Part shown: positions 34,053 to 41,753 of the stretch, piece after piece | Numbering within the stretch: position 1 is the first letter of the stretch | Layout of the letters: each line of letters starts with the position of its first letter | Assembly: GCF_006475605.1 (NCBI RefSeq) | Contig: NZ_ML636837.1 | Location: 500,584-564,583, forward strand | DNA from: Asticcacaulis tiandongensis | Lineage (GTDB): Bacteria > Pseudomonadota > Alphaproteobacteria > Caulobacterales > Caulobacteraceae | Direction: 5' to 3' | DNA length: 64,000 nucleotides | Notes under the pieces: generated by a model | Databases searched by the model: none | Told to the model about the DNA's origin: nothing | The model's input: only the letters and a program-made list of their open reading frames with translations | Translations under genes and position numbers: made by a program

Positions 34053-35624
34053 TTAGGGGCGGAGGTAGAGGCGGGTGTCGTTGCGGAACAGGGCGCGCAG
34101 AGCGTCGGCGTCGTTCAGAGCGATGATTGGTTTATTGCCGTCGAACATTTCTTCGGCCACCAGACCGAGCGCTTCGCAGTAATCAAGAGTCTGGGTCAGG
34201 AAATCGGCCTTGTACTGACCGGCGGCGATGCCAAAGGTCTTAAGGCGCGCACCATAGTCCTCAGGATTTTTGCCCAGAACATGCTCAATCAGCTTTTTAC
34301 GTCCGCGCGGGCCATTGAAACGATAAAGAGCCGACATCAGCATCTGGGCGGCTTCGGTGGCGTCAGAAGGTTCGCCACGGGCCAGACAGTTGTCACAACT
34401 GCCGCAGGCCTGACCGGTGGTATCGCCGAAATAGCGGCGCACGCCCTGACGGCGGCAGGTGGCCCCGAGCATGAACTGAAAGAAGTCGCGGGCCTTTTGT
34501 TTCTGGATGCCGAGGTCTGCGCCGGTTTCGTTTTCCCGCATGGTCAGACGACGCAAGGCCCAACCAAGATCGGTCGAGGAATAAAGACAGACACCTGAAG
34601 CCGGTTTGCCGTCACGACCGGCGCGGCCTACCTCCTGCCAGTAGGCTTCGATAGAGGACGGCGGATCGGCGTGGATGACAAAGCGCACATCGGGTTTGTT
34701 GATGCCCATACCAAAGGCAATCGTGGCGACCATGACGCGGGTCTTGTCGGCCATGAAGTCTTTGAGGCGCTGTTCGCGGGTATGGGCAGGCAGGCCTGCG
34801 TGATAGGCATCGGCCTTGAAACCTTCGGCACTCAGGAGGCGGGCCAGTTTCTCGGAACCGTCGCGTGATCCGCAATAGATGATGCCGGACGCCTGTTTCT
34901 GACGACGCAGCATCTCAACGATGGTTTTGGCGGCGCTGCCCTGACGGCGCATCAGACGTAAGGACAGGTTCGGGCGGTCGAAGCTGTCTATGGCCTCACG
35001 GGCGTTATCGATATGCAGAGCGCGTTTGATGTCGGCGCGGGTGTGCGGGTCAGCGGTCGCCGTCAGGGCCAGGGTCGGCACATCAGGAAACAGGCCCTTG
35101 AGTTGACCAAGCGCGCGATATTCGGGCCTGAAATCATGGCCCCATTGCGAGACACAGTGGGCTTCGTCGATAGCCACCAGATTGACCGGCAGGCGCGATA
35201 GTTTATCGAGAACGAAGGGTTGCAGCAGGGCTTCGGGCGACAGATAGAGAAGGTCAAACTGCCCGTCGCGCGCCTGATCCCACAGGTCATAACGCGCGTC
35301 CATCGACAGGGAGGAATCGAGTCTGGCGGCGCGCACGCCTTTGTCCTGAAGGGCCTGCACCTGATCGCTCATCAGGGCAATCAGCGGCGAGATAACAAGG
35401 CCAAAGCCGCGCTGCATCAGGGCCGGTATCTGATAGCACAGACTTTTGCCGCCGCCGGTCGGCATGACCGCCAGCACGTCTTCGCCGTTCAGGATGGCGC
35501 TGATGACCTCGGCCTGTCGTCCGCGAAAATCACTGTAGCCAAAGACCGTTTTCAGGACGTCACGTGCCGCATCCACGCCGGTTTCGGCAGGCGCGGGACG
35601 TTCGGTAGTGCGGTCAAGAAACAT
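34053..35624 (-). CDS. recQ: RecQ-family ATP-dependent DNA helicase without HRDC domain
   Basis: The 523-residue 3'-5' helicase has Walker A MPTGGGKSLCYQIPAL (about 56-71), DEAHCVSQWGHDFRPEY with the RecQ loop, LTATADP, and motif VI GRAGRDG. A zinc-binding region CRRQGVRRYF..CGSCDNC follows. The C-terminal RQC winged helix appears short and the HRDC domain of E. coli RecQ (610 aa) is missing. RecQ acts in recombination and fork repair. Its last 14 codons are duplicated at 33286. Confidence 0.94.
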   Translation of the reverse strand: MFLDRTTERPAPAETGVDAARDVLKTVFGYSDFRGRQAEVISAILNGEDVLAVMPTGGGKSLCYQIPALMQRGFGLVISPLIALMSDQVQALQDKGVRAARLDSSLSMDARYDLWDQARDGQFDLLYLSPEALLQPFVLDKLSRLPVNLVAIDEAHCVSQWGHDFRPEYRALGQLKGLFPDVPTLALTATADPHTRADIKRALHIDNAREAIDSFDRPNLSLRLMRRQGSAAKTIVEMLRRQKQASGIIYCGSRDGSEKLARLLSAEGFKADAYHAGLPAHTREQRLKDFMADKTRVMVATIAFGMGINKPDVRFVIHADPPSSIEAYWQEVGRAGRDGKPASGVCLYSSTDLGWALRRLTMRENETGADLGIQKQKARDFFQFMLGATCRRQGVRRYFGDTTGQACGSCDNCLARGEPSDATEAAQMLMSALYRFNGPRGRKKLIEHVLGKNPEDYGARLKTFGIAAGQYKADFLTQTLDYCEALGLVAEEMFDGNKPIIALNDADALRALFRNDTRLYLRP

Positions 35625-35700
35625 TGGCGGTCCAGAGATTACGTAACAGGGCCTGACCTAATAGGCTGCTTCGGGGGGCAGGCAAAGCAAAGAAAGATAC

Positions 35701-35754
35701 CCCACCCGTCATCGCCAAGGCGATGCCACCCCCCCCCATCGAGATGGGGAGGTA
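35701..35754 (+). repeat. Two-hairpin intergenic repeat, copy 7
   Basis: CCCACCCGTCATCGCCAAGGCGATGCC (stem CATCGCC/GGCGATG), then CCCCATC/GATGGGG and GGAGGTAC. It lies in the divergent region between recQ and the PBP gene. Confidence 0.85.
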
Positions 35755-35925
35755 CGAAGATGGAATTGAACGTAGTTCATTTATATATTGAACGATGTTC
35801 AATTTCGTGATAAGGCTACAGCGACAGGCAAAATTTTGCCGAAATTAACTGGCTATGTATCCGTTCAGGGGTCGAGGATGAAAATCGGTGCAGACAGGAC
35901 TGCACAAAATCTTTGGGGGTGATAT
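35755..35925. other. Intergenic region upstream of the PBP gene
   Basis: The rest of the 376-bp recQ-PBP gap before the small frame at 35926. It contains an AT-rich segment with TATATATTGAACG-like text near 35780-35800 and no recognisable gene. It probably holds the promoters of both divergent genes. Confidence 0.4.
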
Positions 35926-35991
35926 ATGCTTAACCTGAAATTGACACACGTGCCCCTTAAGCTGACCGATGGGTGGATTAAGGGGACATAA
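35926..35991 (+). CDS. Possible 21-codon leader frame before the PBP gene
   Basis: ATG at 35926 is preceded at good spacing by GGGGGTG (35915-35921). The frame reads MLNLKLTHVPLKLTDGWIKG, then Thr and TAA (35989-35991). The stop lies 9 bp before the PBP start and overlaps its AAGGA ribosome site. An 8-bp perfect hairpin lies inside it. Whether it is translated is unknown; spacing suggests a leader peptide with translational coupling. Confidence 0.4.
   Translation: MLNLKLTHVPLKLTDGWIKGT
35953..35985 (+). promoter_or_regulatory. Hairpin just upstream of the PBP ribosome site
   Basis: CCCCTTAA (35953-35960) pairs perfectly with TTAAGGGG (35978-35985), loop 17 nt. It ends 4 nt before the AAGGA of the PBP gene and lies within the small frame, so ribosome movement over the frame would open it. 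Confidence 0.6.
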
Positions 35992-36000
35992 GGACATCTG

Positions 36001-37989
36001 ATGGCAAACGGCACCAAGGCAAAGCGCCCGCTTTTCAAGTCGCTGATCTATTGGGGATCGGTGCTGGCCATATGGGCCGTGATCTTCTGTATCGGCTTTC
36101 TGGCGATCTTTGCCATTGGTCTGCCGGATACCTCGTCGCTCGATAAGGTCGATCGTAATCCGTCGATCACCTATCTTGACCGTTCGGGGGCCCTGATTGC
36201 GGTGCGCGGTTCTCAGTTTGCGCCGCCGGTGACCATTGATGAACTGCCCGACTATGTGCCGGCGGCCTTTATTGCCATCGAAGATCGCCGTTTTTATCAT
36301 CATTTTGGTTTTGACCCGATTGGTATTTCCCGCGCTCTGGTGCGTAACCTGACGAAAAAGGGCGGTAATCTGGCCGGTGGCTCGACCATCACCCAGCAGC
36401 TGGCGCGGAATCTGTTTTTGTCAGCCGATCAGAACATGAAGCGCAAGGTGCAGGAGCTTATTCTCGCCGTCTGGCTTGAGATCAAATATTCCAAGAAGGA
36501 AATCCTCGCGCTCTATATGAACCGCGTCTATTTCGGAGCCGGGGCCTATGGCATCGAGGCGGCTTCGCAACGCTATTTCAACAAACAGGCCAAGGATCTG
36601 AGCATTGGCGAAGCGGCTATGCTGGCGGGGATGATGAAGGGGCCTTCGCGTTATTCGCCTCTGTCGGATCAGGAACGCGCCGTCAACCGCACGACTGTGG
36701 TGCTCAACGAGATGGTGCGCGCCAAGGTTATTACGGTCGAGCAGCGCGATGAGGTCTTCAAGCAGGGCGTGAAGGTGACGCGCACGCTGGCGACCGAACA
36801 CGCGCAGTATTTCGTCGACTGGCTGGATGTCGAAATTCGCCGCGTCATTGACCTGTCGACGCTTGAGGACGATCTGATTGTCGAAACGACGCTTGATCTG
36901 CCGATCCAGACCGATGCCGAACGCGCCGTCAAAGCGATGATGGCGCGGGATGCCGGTAAAAAGGTTGAGCAGGCGGCCCTTGTGGCAGTGGATGGCGAGG
37001 GACGTATACGCGCCTTGATCGGTGGGGTGTCCTATACCGAAAGCCAGTTTAACCGCGCCACCGAAGCGCGTCGTCAGGCCGGTTCTGCCTTTAAGCCCTT
37101 TGTGTATCTGGCGGCGATGGAGGCGGGCTATACGCCCCAGACGCCGGTGGTGGATGAGCCCTATTCGATAGGGAGTTGGGCGCCGGAGAACTACACGAAG
37201 AAATATATGGGCGATATCACCATCCAGACGGCCTTAAGCCAGTCGATCAACACGGTGGCGGCGAAGCTTGCCAATGATGTCGGGCGTAACAATGTCGCCG
37301 CCGTGGCCAGACGGCTGGGGATTGAGTCCAAGATCAATACTGATCCGGCCATGGCGCTGGGGACGGCGGATGTGACGCCGATTGAAATGGCGCAGGCCTA
37401 TGTGCCGTTCTCCAACGGCGGCTATAAGGCCAATGCCCACGGCATCATCCGTATCCGCACCACCAAGGGCAAGATTCTTTATCAGTACCGGATGCGCGAA
37501 GACGGCAAGCGGGTTCAGGTCATTAATAACCCGTCCTTGACCTATATGAACGATATGATGCGCGATGTGGTGCGTTCAGGCACCGGTTCCGGCGTGCGTC
37601 TGACCAACTATGATATTGCGGGCAAGACCGGCACGACCTCTGATTACCGTGATGCCTGGTTTGTCGGCTATACGGGTGGCTTTACGACGGCGGTGTGGGT
37701 CGGGCGCGATAACAATAGCCAGATGAGCCGAGTGACCGGTGGCGGGACTCCGGCGGCGATCTGGCGCGAATTTATGACCAAGGCCCTGACGCGTATCAAG
37801 GTCAGTCCGATTCCGGCGGGGGCGGCGGGCGAGATGCCCATGGTTGATCCGGTGACGGAGCTTCTGGGGGTTGATGCCAGTGCCGGTGCGGGGGAGCCGG
37901 TGCCGGTGACGGTAGAGCCTGCGCCCCAGGTTGAAGCACCGAACGCAGTCGATGATCTGTTCTCGGAAGCGCAGCAGAACGCGGAATAG
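36001..37989 (+). CDS. Class A penicillin-binding protein (PBP1 family)
   Basis: The 662-residue bifunctional peptidoglycan synthase has a short cytoplasmic tail, a TM (about 15-40), and a glycosyltransferase domain with catalytic Glu94 in AIEDRRFYHH and GGSTITQQLARN (126-137). The transpeptidase domain has Ser362 in SAFK, SIN 415-417 and KTGTT from 542. The C-terminus is a Pro/Val/Ala-rich tail. It polymerises and cross-links glycan strands. AAGGACATCTG precedes the ATG. Confidence 0.96.
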   Translation: MANGTKAKRPLFKSLIYWGSVLAIWAVIFCIGFLAIFAIGLPDTSSLDKVDRNPSITYLDRSGALIAVRGSQFAPPVTIDELPDYVPAAFIAIEDRRFYHHFGFDPIGISRALVRNLTKKGGNLAGGSTITQQLARNLFLSADQNMKRKVQELILAVWLEIKYSKKEILALYMNRVYFGAGAYGIEAASQRYFNKQAKDLSIGEAAMLAGMMKGPSRYSPLSDQERAVNRTTVVLNEMVRAKVITVEQRDEVFKQGVKVTRTLATEHAQYFVDWLDVEIRRVIDLSTLEDDLIVETTLDLPIQTDAERAVKAMMARDAGKKVEQAALVAVDGEGRIRALIGGVSYTESQFNRATEARRQAGSAFKPFVYLAAMEAGYTPQTPVVDEPYSIGSWAPENYTKKYMGDITIQTALSQSINTVAAKLANDVGRNNVAAVARRLGIESKINTDPAMALGTADVTPIEMAQAYVPFSNGGYKANAHGIIRIRTTKGKILYQYRMREDGKRVQVINNPSLTYMNDMMRDVVRSGTGSGVRLTNYDIAGKTGTTSDYRDAWFVGYTGGFTTAVWVGRDNNSQMSRVTGGGTPAAIWREFMTKALTRIKVSPIPAGAAGEMPMVDPVTELLGVDASAGAGEPVPVTVEPAPQVEAPNAVDDLFSEAQQNAE

Positions 37990-37992
37990 GGT

Positions 37993-38424
37993 TTATCGCG
38001 TCAGGTGCAGGATGGGAAACGGGCGACCCTGATCGTCCATTTCCGAACGGCCTGTGATGCGGAACCCCATGTGTTGATAAAAGCCAGTGGCCTCCGGGTT
38101 CTGTTCATTGACATCGGTGCTCAGGCCACTGCCCAGGACAAGGGCGTGTTCGACCAGTTTCCGGCCTGTGCCTTGTCCTCGCACCTCTGGATCAAGGAAC
38201 AGGCTGTCGATATGAGAACCGCTCAGGCCCATGAAACCTAAGATCCGGCCATCGCGTTCGGCGAGCCAGAATTCGGCCTGAGGCAGATAGGCTTCGGTCA
38301 TCTGCTGTTCGATTTCGGTGAAGGCGGTGTCATCTAGAAAGTGATGTGTCGCCTTGACCGAGCGTCGCCAGATGTCGGCCAGAGTGTGTATATCGGCAGG
38401 CGTCGATAGGCGCAGATGGATCAT
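37993..38424 (-). CDS. GNAT-family N-acetyltransferase
   Basis: The 143-residue single GNAT domain has the acetyl-CoA loop DPEVRGQGTGRKLVEHAL (about 77-94) and a C-terminal ATGFYQHMGFRITGRSE, the usual beta-bulge region. It resembles the YjaB/PhnO-like small acetyltransferases; substrate unknown. Its start overlaps the pheA stop (ATGA), so it is translated with pheA. Confidence 0.88.
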   Translation of the reverse strand: MIHLRLSTPADIHTLADIWRRSVKATHHFLDDTAFTEIEQQMTEAYLPQAEFWLAERDGRILGFMGLSGSHIDSLFLDPEVRGQGTGRKLVEHALVLGSGLSTDVNEQNPEATGFYQHMGFRITGRSEMDDQGRPFPILHLTR

Positions 38425-39290
38425 GCGCCGATCTGGTTCAGCCGGAAAGGATCAGCGGCATAGACGCCCAGAATCTCGACCTCGTCGGCGAAGAAGGCCA
38501 GTTCTTCAAAGGCCAGTCTCAGGGCCGGATCGGACGGTTGGCCGGTGACTTCGGCATAGAAGAAGCTTGAGGCAAAAATGCCGTCGCGGATGTAGGATTC
38601 CAGTCGCACCATATTGATGCCGTTGGTGGCGAAACCGCCCAGCGCCTTATAGAGGGCGGCGGGAATATTACGCACGGCAAAGACGAAGCTGGTCATCATG
38701 TGGTCGGTGGCCGGTTCATTGTCATGGCCCTGTGTCGTCAGCACCAAAAAACGCGTGGTGTTGTTATGCGCGTCCTCAAGATTGCGGCGCAGGATTTTCA
38801 GGCCATAAAGCTCGGCGGCGATTTCCGGCGCAATGGCGGCGCGTTCAGGGTCAGGGTTTTGGCTTAAGGCGCGCGCGGCACCGGCGGTGTCGTGAAACTG
38901 TTCAGAGCGGATACCAAGGGCCGACAGGGTTTTGCGGCACTGCATCAGAGCCATGGTGTGCGAAAAGGCCACCTTGATGTTGCCCAGTTCGCTGTCCGGA
39001 TTGCCCATCAGGGTCATTTCGATGGGCAGGAAACGTTCGCCAATGATCTTCAGGCCCGAATGCGGCAGGAGGTGGTGGACATCGGCCACCCGACCGGCCA
39101 GCGCATTTTCTACGGGAATCATACCAAGCGCACATTCCCCAGAGGCGATGGCGTCAAAGGCGGCTTCGAACGACGGGAAGGGGGTTGGCTCATAATCGGG
39201 GAACCAGCGGCGGCAGGATTGATGACTGAAGGCACCGGCCTCACCCTGATAGGCAATTTTTTTCGGGTTTGGGCTGGCGGGCGTCGTCAT
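38421..39290 (-). CDS. pheA: Prephenate dehydratase
   Basis: The 289-residue monofunctional enzyme converts prephenate to phenylpyruvate for phenylalanine synthesis. It opens IAYQGEAGAFSHQSC, carries the catalytic NNTTRFLVL near 185, and has a C-terminal ACT domain with GFATNGINMVRLESYI for Phe feedback. No chorismate mutase is fused. It is divergent from the cytochrome c gene, the usual alphaproteobacterial arrangement. Confidence 0.95.
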   Translation of the reverse strand: MTTPASPNPKKIAYQGEAGAFSHQSCRRWFPDYEPTPFPSFEAAFDAIASGECALGMIPVENALAGRVADVHHLLPHSGLKIIGERFLPIEMTLMGNPDSELGNIKVAFSHTMALMQCRKTLSALGIRSEQFHDTAGAARALSQNPDPERAAIAPEIAAELYGLKILRRNLEDAHNNTTRFLVLTTQGHDNEPATDHMMTSFVFAVRNIPAALYKALGGFATNGINMVRLESYIRDGIFASSFFYAEVTGQPSDPALRLAFEELAFFADEVEILGVYAADPFRLNQIGA

Positions 39291-39514
39291 GAGGGTTTCC
39301 GGTCACTGATATAACGGCTTCGTGCATGCGCCAGTTTTGCCGCTTTTTCAAGTGCGGGGCGGTTTTGCACAGGTGATCAGGTGTGACGATTTGACACGGC
39401 GGGGCTGATTTTAAGCCGGATTTTGGGTCTCGGTCGGAAAACGACCTTGCGTCTTTGGCGGGCACGTGTCAGAGAGCCGCATATAAAAGCTTTAATTCGC
39501 GGCGAAAACCGCGT

Positions 39515-39526
39515 GGTGACGTCACC
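39515..39526. promoter_or_regulatory. GGTGACGTCACC palindrome ahead of the cytochrome c gene
   Basis: A perfect 12-bp palindrome, 8 bp before TTGACA (39534-39539) and about 75 bp before the cytochrome c start. The position suits an activator or repressor site between the divergent pheA and cytochrome genes. The binding protein is unknown. Confidence 0.5.
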
Positions 39527-39601
39527 CTATCTGTTGACAGGGCCGCCATCCGCTTTAAGTTTCGCCGCACCACCGAAATTGAGTCAGGACGTCTGAGCGG
39601 C

Positions 39602-40288
39602 ATGAGCGGAGACCTTCAGTTAAACAAAATTTTCGGCGCTGGCCTTGCGGCGGCGCTGGTGATCGTAGGCGTGCGTGTAGGCGTTGACGCGCTCTATCAC
39701 ACCGACGCGCCTGAAAAGCCCGGCTATTTCGTCGATGTGCCCGAAGAGGCCGCTGGCGGTGGCGCGACGGCTGAGGTTGAGCTTCTGCCCGATTGGGGTA
39801 CGGTTCTGCCGGCCGCTGATCAGGCTGCCGGTCAAAAGGCCTTTGCCAAGTGCGTCTCGTGCCACAATGTGGCGTCGGGTGGTGCGGACATGACCGGCCC
39901 CGGTCTTTGGGGCATTGTGGGTCGTCCTTTGGCCGCACATGCAGGCTTTGCCTATTCGGACGCCATGGTCGCTCATAAGGCCGAGGCACCGAACTGGACC
40001 TATGATGAGCTTTATGGCTTCCTGTCGTCGCCATCCAAGCACATCAAGGGCACCAAGATGGCCTTTGCCGGTATCAAGAACAAGGATGAGAAGATCAACC
40101 TGATCGCTTATCTGCACGCGCAGGGTTCTGCGGGTTACGCTATTCCGGCACCGGACGCTTCGCGTCAGCCGGGTGCGGCCCCTGCGGCTGATGCCCCTGC
40201 CGAAGGCGCTGCGGACGTTGCACCGGTATCGACGCCGCCGTCCAATCCGGCGACGACCCCTGCAGGTGATCCGGCTCCGGCTAACTAA
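39602..40288 (+). CDS. Membrane-anchored cytochrome c
   Basis: I start at the ATG at 39602, giving 228 residues; the long upstream frame is not coding-like. An uncleaved N-terminal helix (IFGAGLAAALVIVGVRVGVDAL, about 9-30) anchors a periplasmic class I cytochrome c: heme motif CVSCH (about 85-89), GPGLWGIVGR, and the Met ligand in TKMAFAG. It is similar to CycM/c552, which links bc1 to the oxidase. The C-terminal ~50 residues are a Pro/Ala tail. A perfect terminator follows. Confidence 0.92.
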   Translation: MSGDLQLNKIFGAGLAAALVIVGVRVGVDALYHTDAPEKPGYFVDVPEEAAGGGATAEVELLPDWGTVLPAADQAAGQKAFAKCVSCHNVASGGADMTGPGLWGIVGRPLAAHAGFAYSDAMVAHKAEAPNWTYDELYGFLSSPSKHIKGTKMAFAGIKNKDEKINLIAYLHAQGSAGYAIPAPDASRQPGAAPAADAPAEGAADVAPVSTPPSNPATTPAGDPAPAN

Positions 40289-40304
40289 GCGGTTTGTCAG
40301 TTAA

Positions 40305-40346
40305 AATAAGAAACCTCCGTCGGTTATCCGGCGGAGGTTTCTTATT
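40305..40346. terminator. Strong bidirectional terminator after cytochrome c
   Basis: AATAAGAAACCTCCG (40305-40319) is perfectly complementary to CGGAGGTTTCTTATT (40332-40346), a 15-bp stem with A/T-rich flanks on both sides. It ends the cytochrome c message and could also serve leftward transcripts. Confidence 0.93.
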
Positions 40347-40390
40347 GTCTGTGCGTCGTGGGTTAGGTGGGCGGCTTAAAAAGTAAGAAT

Positions 40391-40496
40391 CCCCATCCGT
40401 CTTTGAGGTCTTTCAGACCTCAAATCCACCTTCCCCATCAGAGATGGGGAAGTATGTTAGTCCTTGGCCCCATCAGAGATGGGGAAGTATGTTAGT
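40391..40496 (+). repeat. Two-hairpin intergenic repeat, copy 8, with duplicated second hairpin
   Basis: First stem TTTGAGGTCT/AGACCTCAAA, second stem CCCCATC/GATGGGG and the AAGTATG end. The second hairpin is then repeated: a 29-bp segment at 40433-40461 recurs exactly at 40468-40496, a 35-bp tandem unit. It lies between cytochrome c and the convergent nrdB. Confidence 0.9.
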
Positions 40497-40515
40497 TTTG
40501 GCCCTTATGTTCAGT

Positions 40516-41565
40516 CTAGGCGTTAATGCCCTTGGTGGCTTCGGTACGCTTTTTTAGAAGCGTGTCAAACGCATCCCAGACGCCTTCCTGACCGGTCCAC
40601 TGACCCTTGGTGGCGGCCTTTGAATATTCCGTGGCGCGGGCTTCGAAGAAGTTGGCGTGTTCCACACCCGACAGAAGCACCTGAAGCCAGGGCAGCGGGT
40701 TTTCCTTGACGCCGAACACTTCGGGCAGTTCCAGCTGGCGCAGACGCCAGTCGGCGATGTAGCGGATATATTGCTTGATATCGTCCGGCGTCATACCTTC
40801 GACCGGCCCCATTTCAAAGGACAGGTCGATGAACTTGTCTTCAAGGCTGACCACGGTCTTGCAGCAATCAACGATATCGTCGGCCACCGCCTTGGTGACC
40901 GCACCGGTTTCCTTGTTGAAGGCGTGGTAGAGCTTGATGATGCCTTCGCAGTGCAGGCTTTCGTCACGCACTGACCATGAGACGATCTGGCCCATGCCCT
41001 TCATCTTGTTGAAGCGGGGGAAGTTCATCAGCATGGCGAAAGACGCAAACAATTGCAGGCCTTCGGTGAAGCCGCCGAACATAGCAAGCGTACGGCAGAT
41101 ATCGGCATCGGTATCGACGCCGAATTTCTGCATGAAGTCGTGCTTGTCGCGCATGGCTTCATATTCCATGAACGCGCCAAATTCCGATTCGGGCATACCA
41201 ATGGTTTCAAGCAGGAGCGCATAGGCGGCGATATGGACGGTTTCCATATTGCCGAAAGCGGCCAGCATCATCTTGATTTCGGTCGGTTTGAAGACGCGAC
41301 CGTATTTTTCCATGTAGTTGTCCTGCACCTCAATGTCGGATTGGGTGAAGAAGCGGAAAATCTGCGTCAGAAGATTGCGTTCGCTGTCGTTGAGCTTTGA
41401 GGCCCAGTCCTTACAGTCCTCACCCAGCGGCACTTCTTCGGGGAGCCAGTGAACCTGTTGCTGCTTTTGCCAGAAGTCAAAAGCCCACGGATAGCGGAAA
41501 GGCTTATAGGCCGCGGAGGGCGTCAGAAGACCGGCTCTGGGGGCAGAGGGGATGATAAGGCTCAT
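40516..41565 (-). CDS. nrdB: Class Ia ribonucleotide reductase small subunit
   Basis: The 349-residue R2 protein starts at the ATG at 41565. Metal-site motifs are visible: ERNLLTQIFRFFTQSDIEVQ, MEYEAMRDKHDFMQ, and SVRDESLHCEG with the second Glu and His. The C-terminus lies after VWDAFDTLLKKR. It holds the tyrosyl radical for dNTP synthesis; nrdA is not in the window. A sequence very like an NrdR box lies 45 bp upstream. Confidence 0.95.
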   Translation of the reverse strand: MSLIIPSAPRAGLLTPSAAYKPFRYPWAFDFWQKQQQVHWLPEEVPLGEDCKDWASKLNDSERNLLTQIFRFFTQSDIEVQDNYMEKYGRVFKPTEIKMMLAAFGNMETVHIAAYALLLETIGMPESEFGAFMEYEAMRDKHDFMQKFGVDTDADICRTLAMFGGFTEGLQLFASFAMLMNFPRFNKMKGMGQIVSWSVRDESLHCEGIIKLYHAFNKETGAVTKAVADDIVDCCKTVVSLEDKFIDLSFEMGPVEGMTPDDIKQYIRYIADWRLRQLELPEVFGVKENPLPWLQVLLSGVEHANFFEARATEYSKAATKGQWTGQEGVWDAFDTLLKKRTEATKGINA

Positions 41566-41609
41566 GGTGAAAATTCCCGAATCGTACGGCAAGGTTACTT
41601 TAGCTCATA

Positions 41610-41625
41610 TCACCACATATTGTGT
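41610..41625 (-). promoter_or_regulatory. Candidate NrdR box upstream of nrdB
   Basis: TCACCACATATTGTGT agrees with the NrdR consensus acaCwAtATaTwGtgt at about 13 of 16 positions. NrdR is the ATP/dATP-sensing repressor of reductase genes. A second box at the typical ~31-bp spacing is not evident; a poorer match lies near 41697. Confidence 0.55.
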
Positions 41626-41753
41626 CTGCGCGGCAAGAACTAGCTAAATGTGCGACAATTTAACCTGTGAGTTGTCTTAAAAAGTCGTTAACCGGAACAT
41701 AGCACATAGTGCGGCTGAGGCCCATAAGAGTCTGAAACTATCCGCTGTTTAAG

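Noticed and set aside
33711-34126. Short rightward frames opposite and beyond the AT-rich lipoprotein gene
   Set aside because: No ribosome site or family match; they read through a repeat element and the recQ 3' end.
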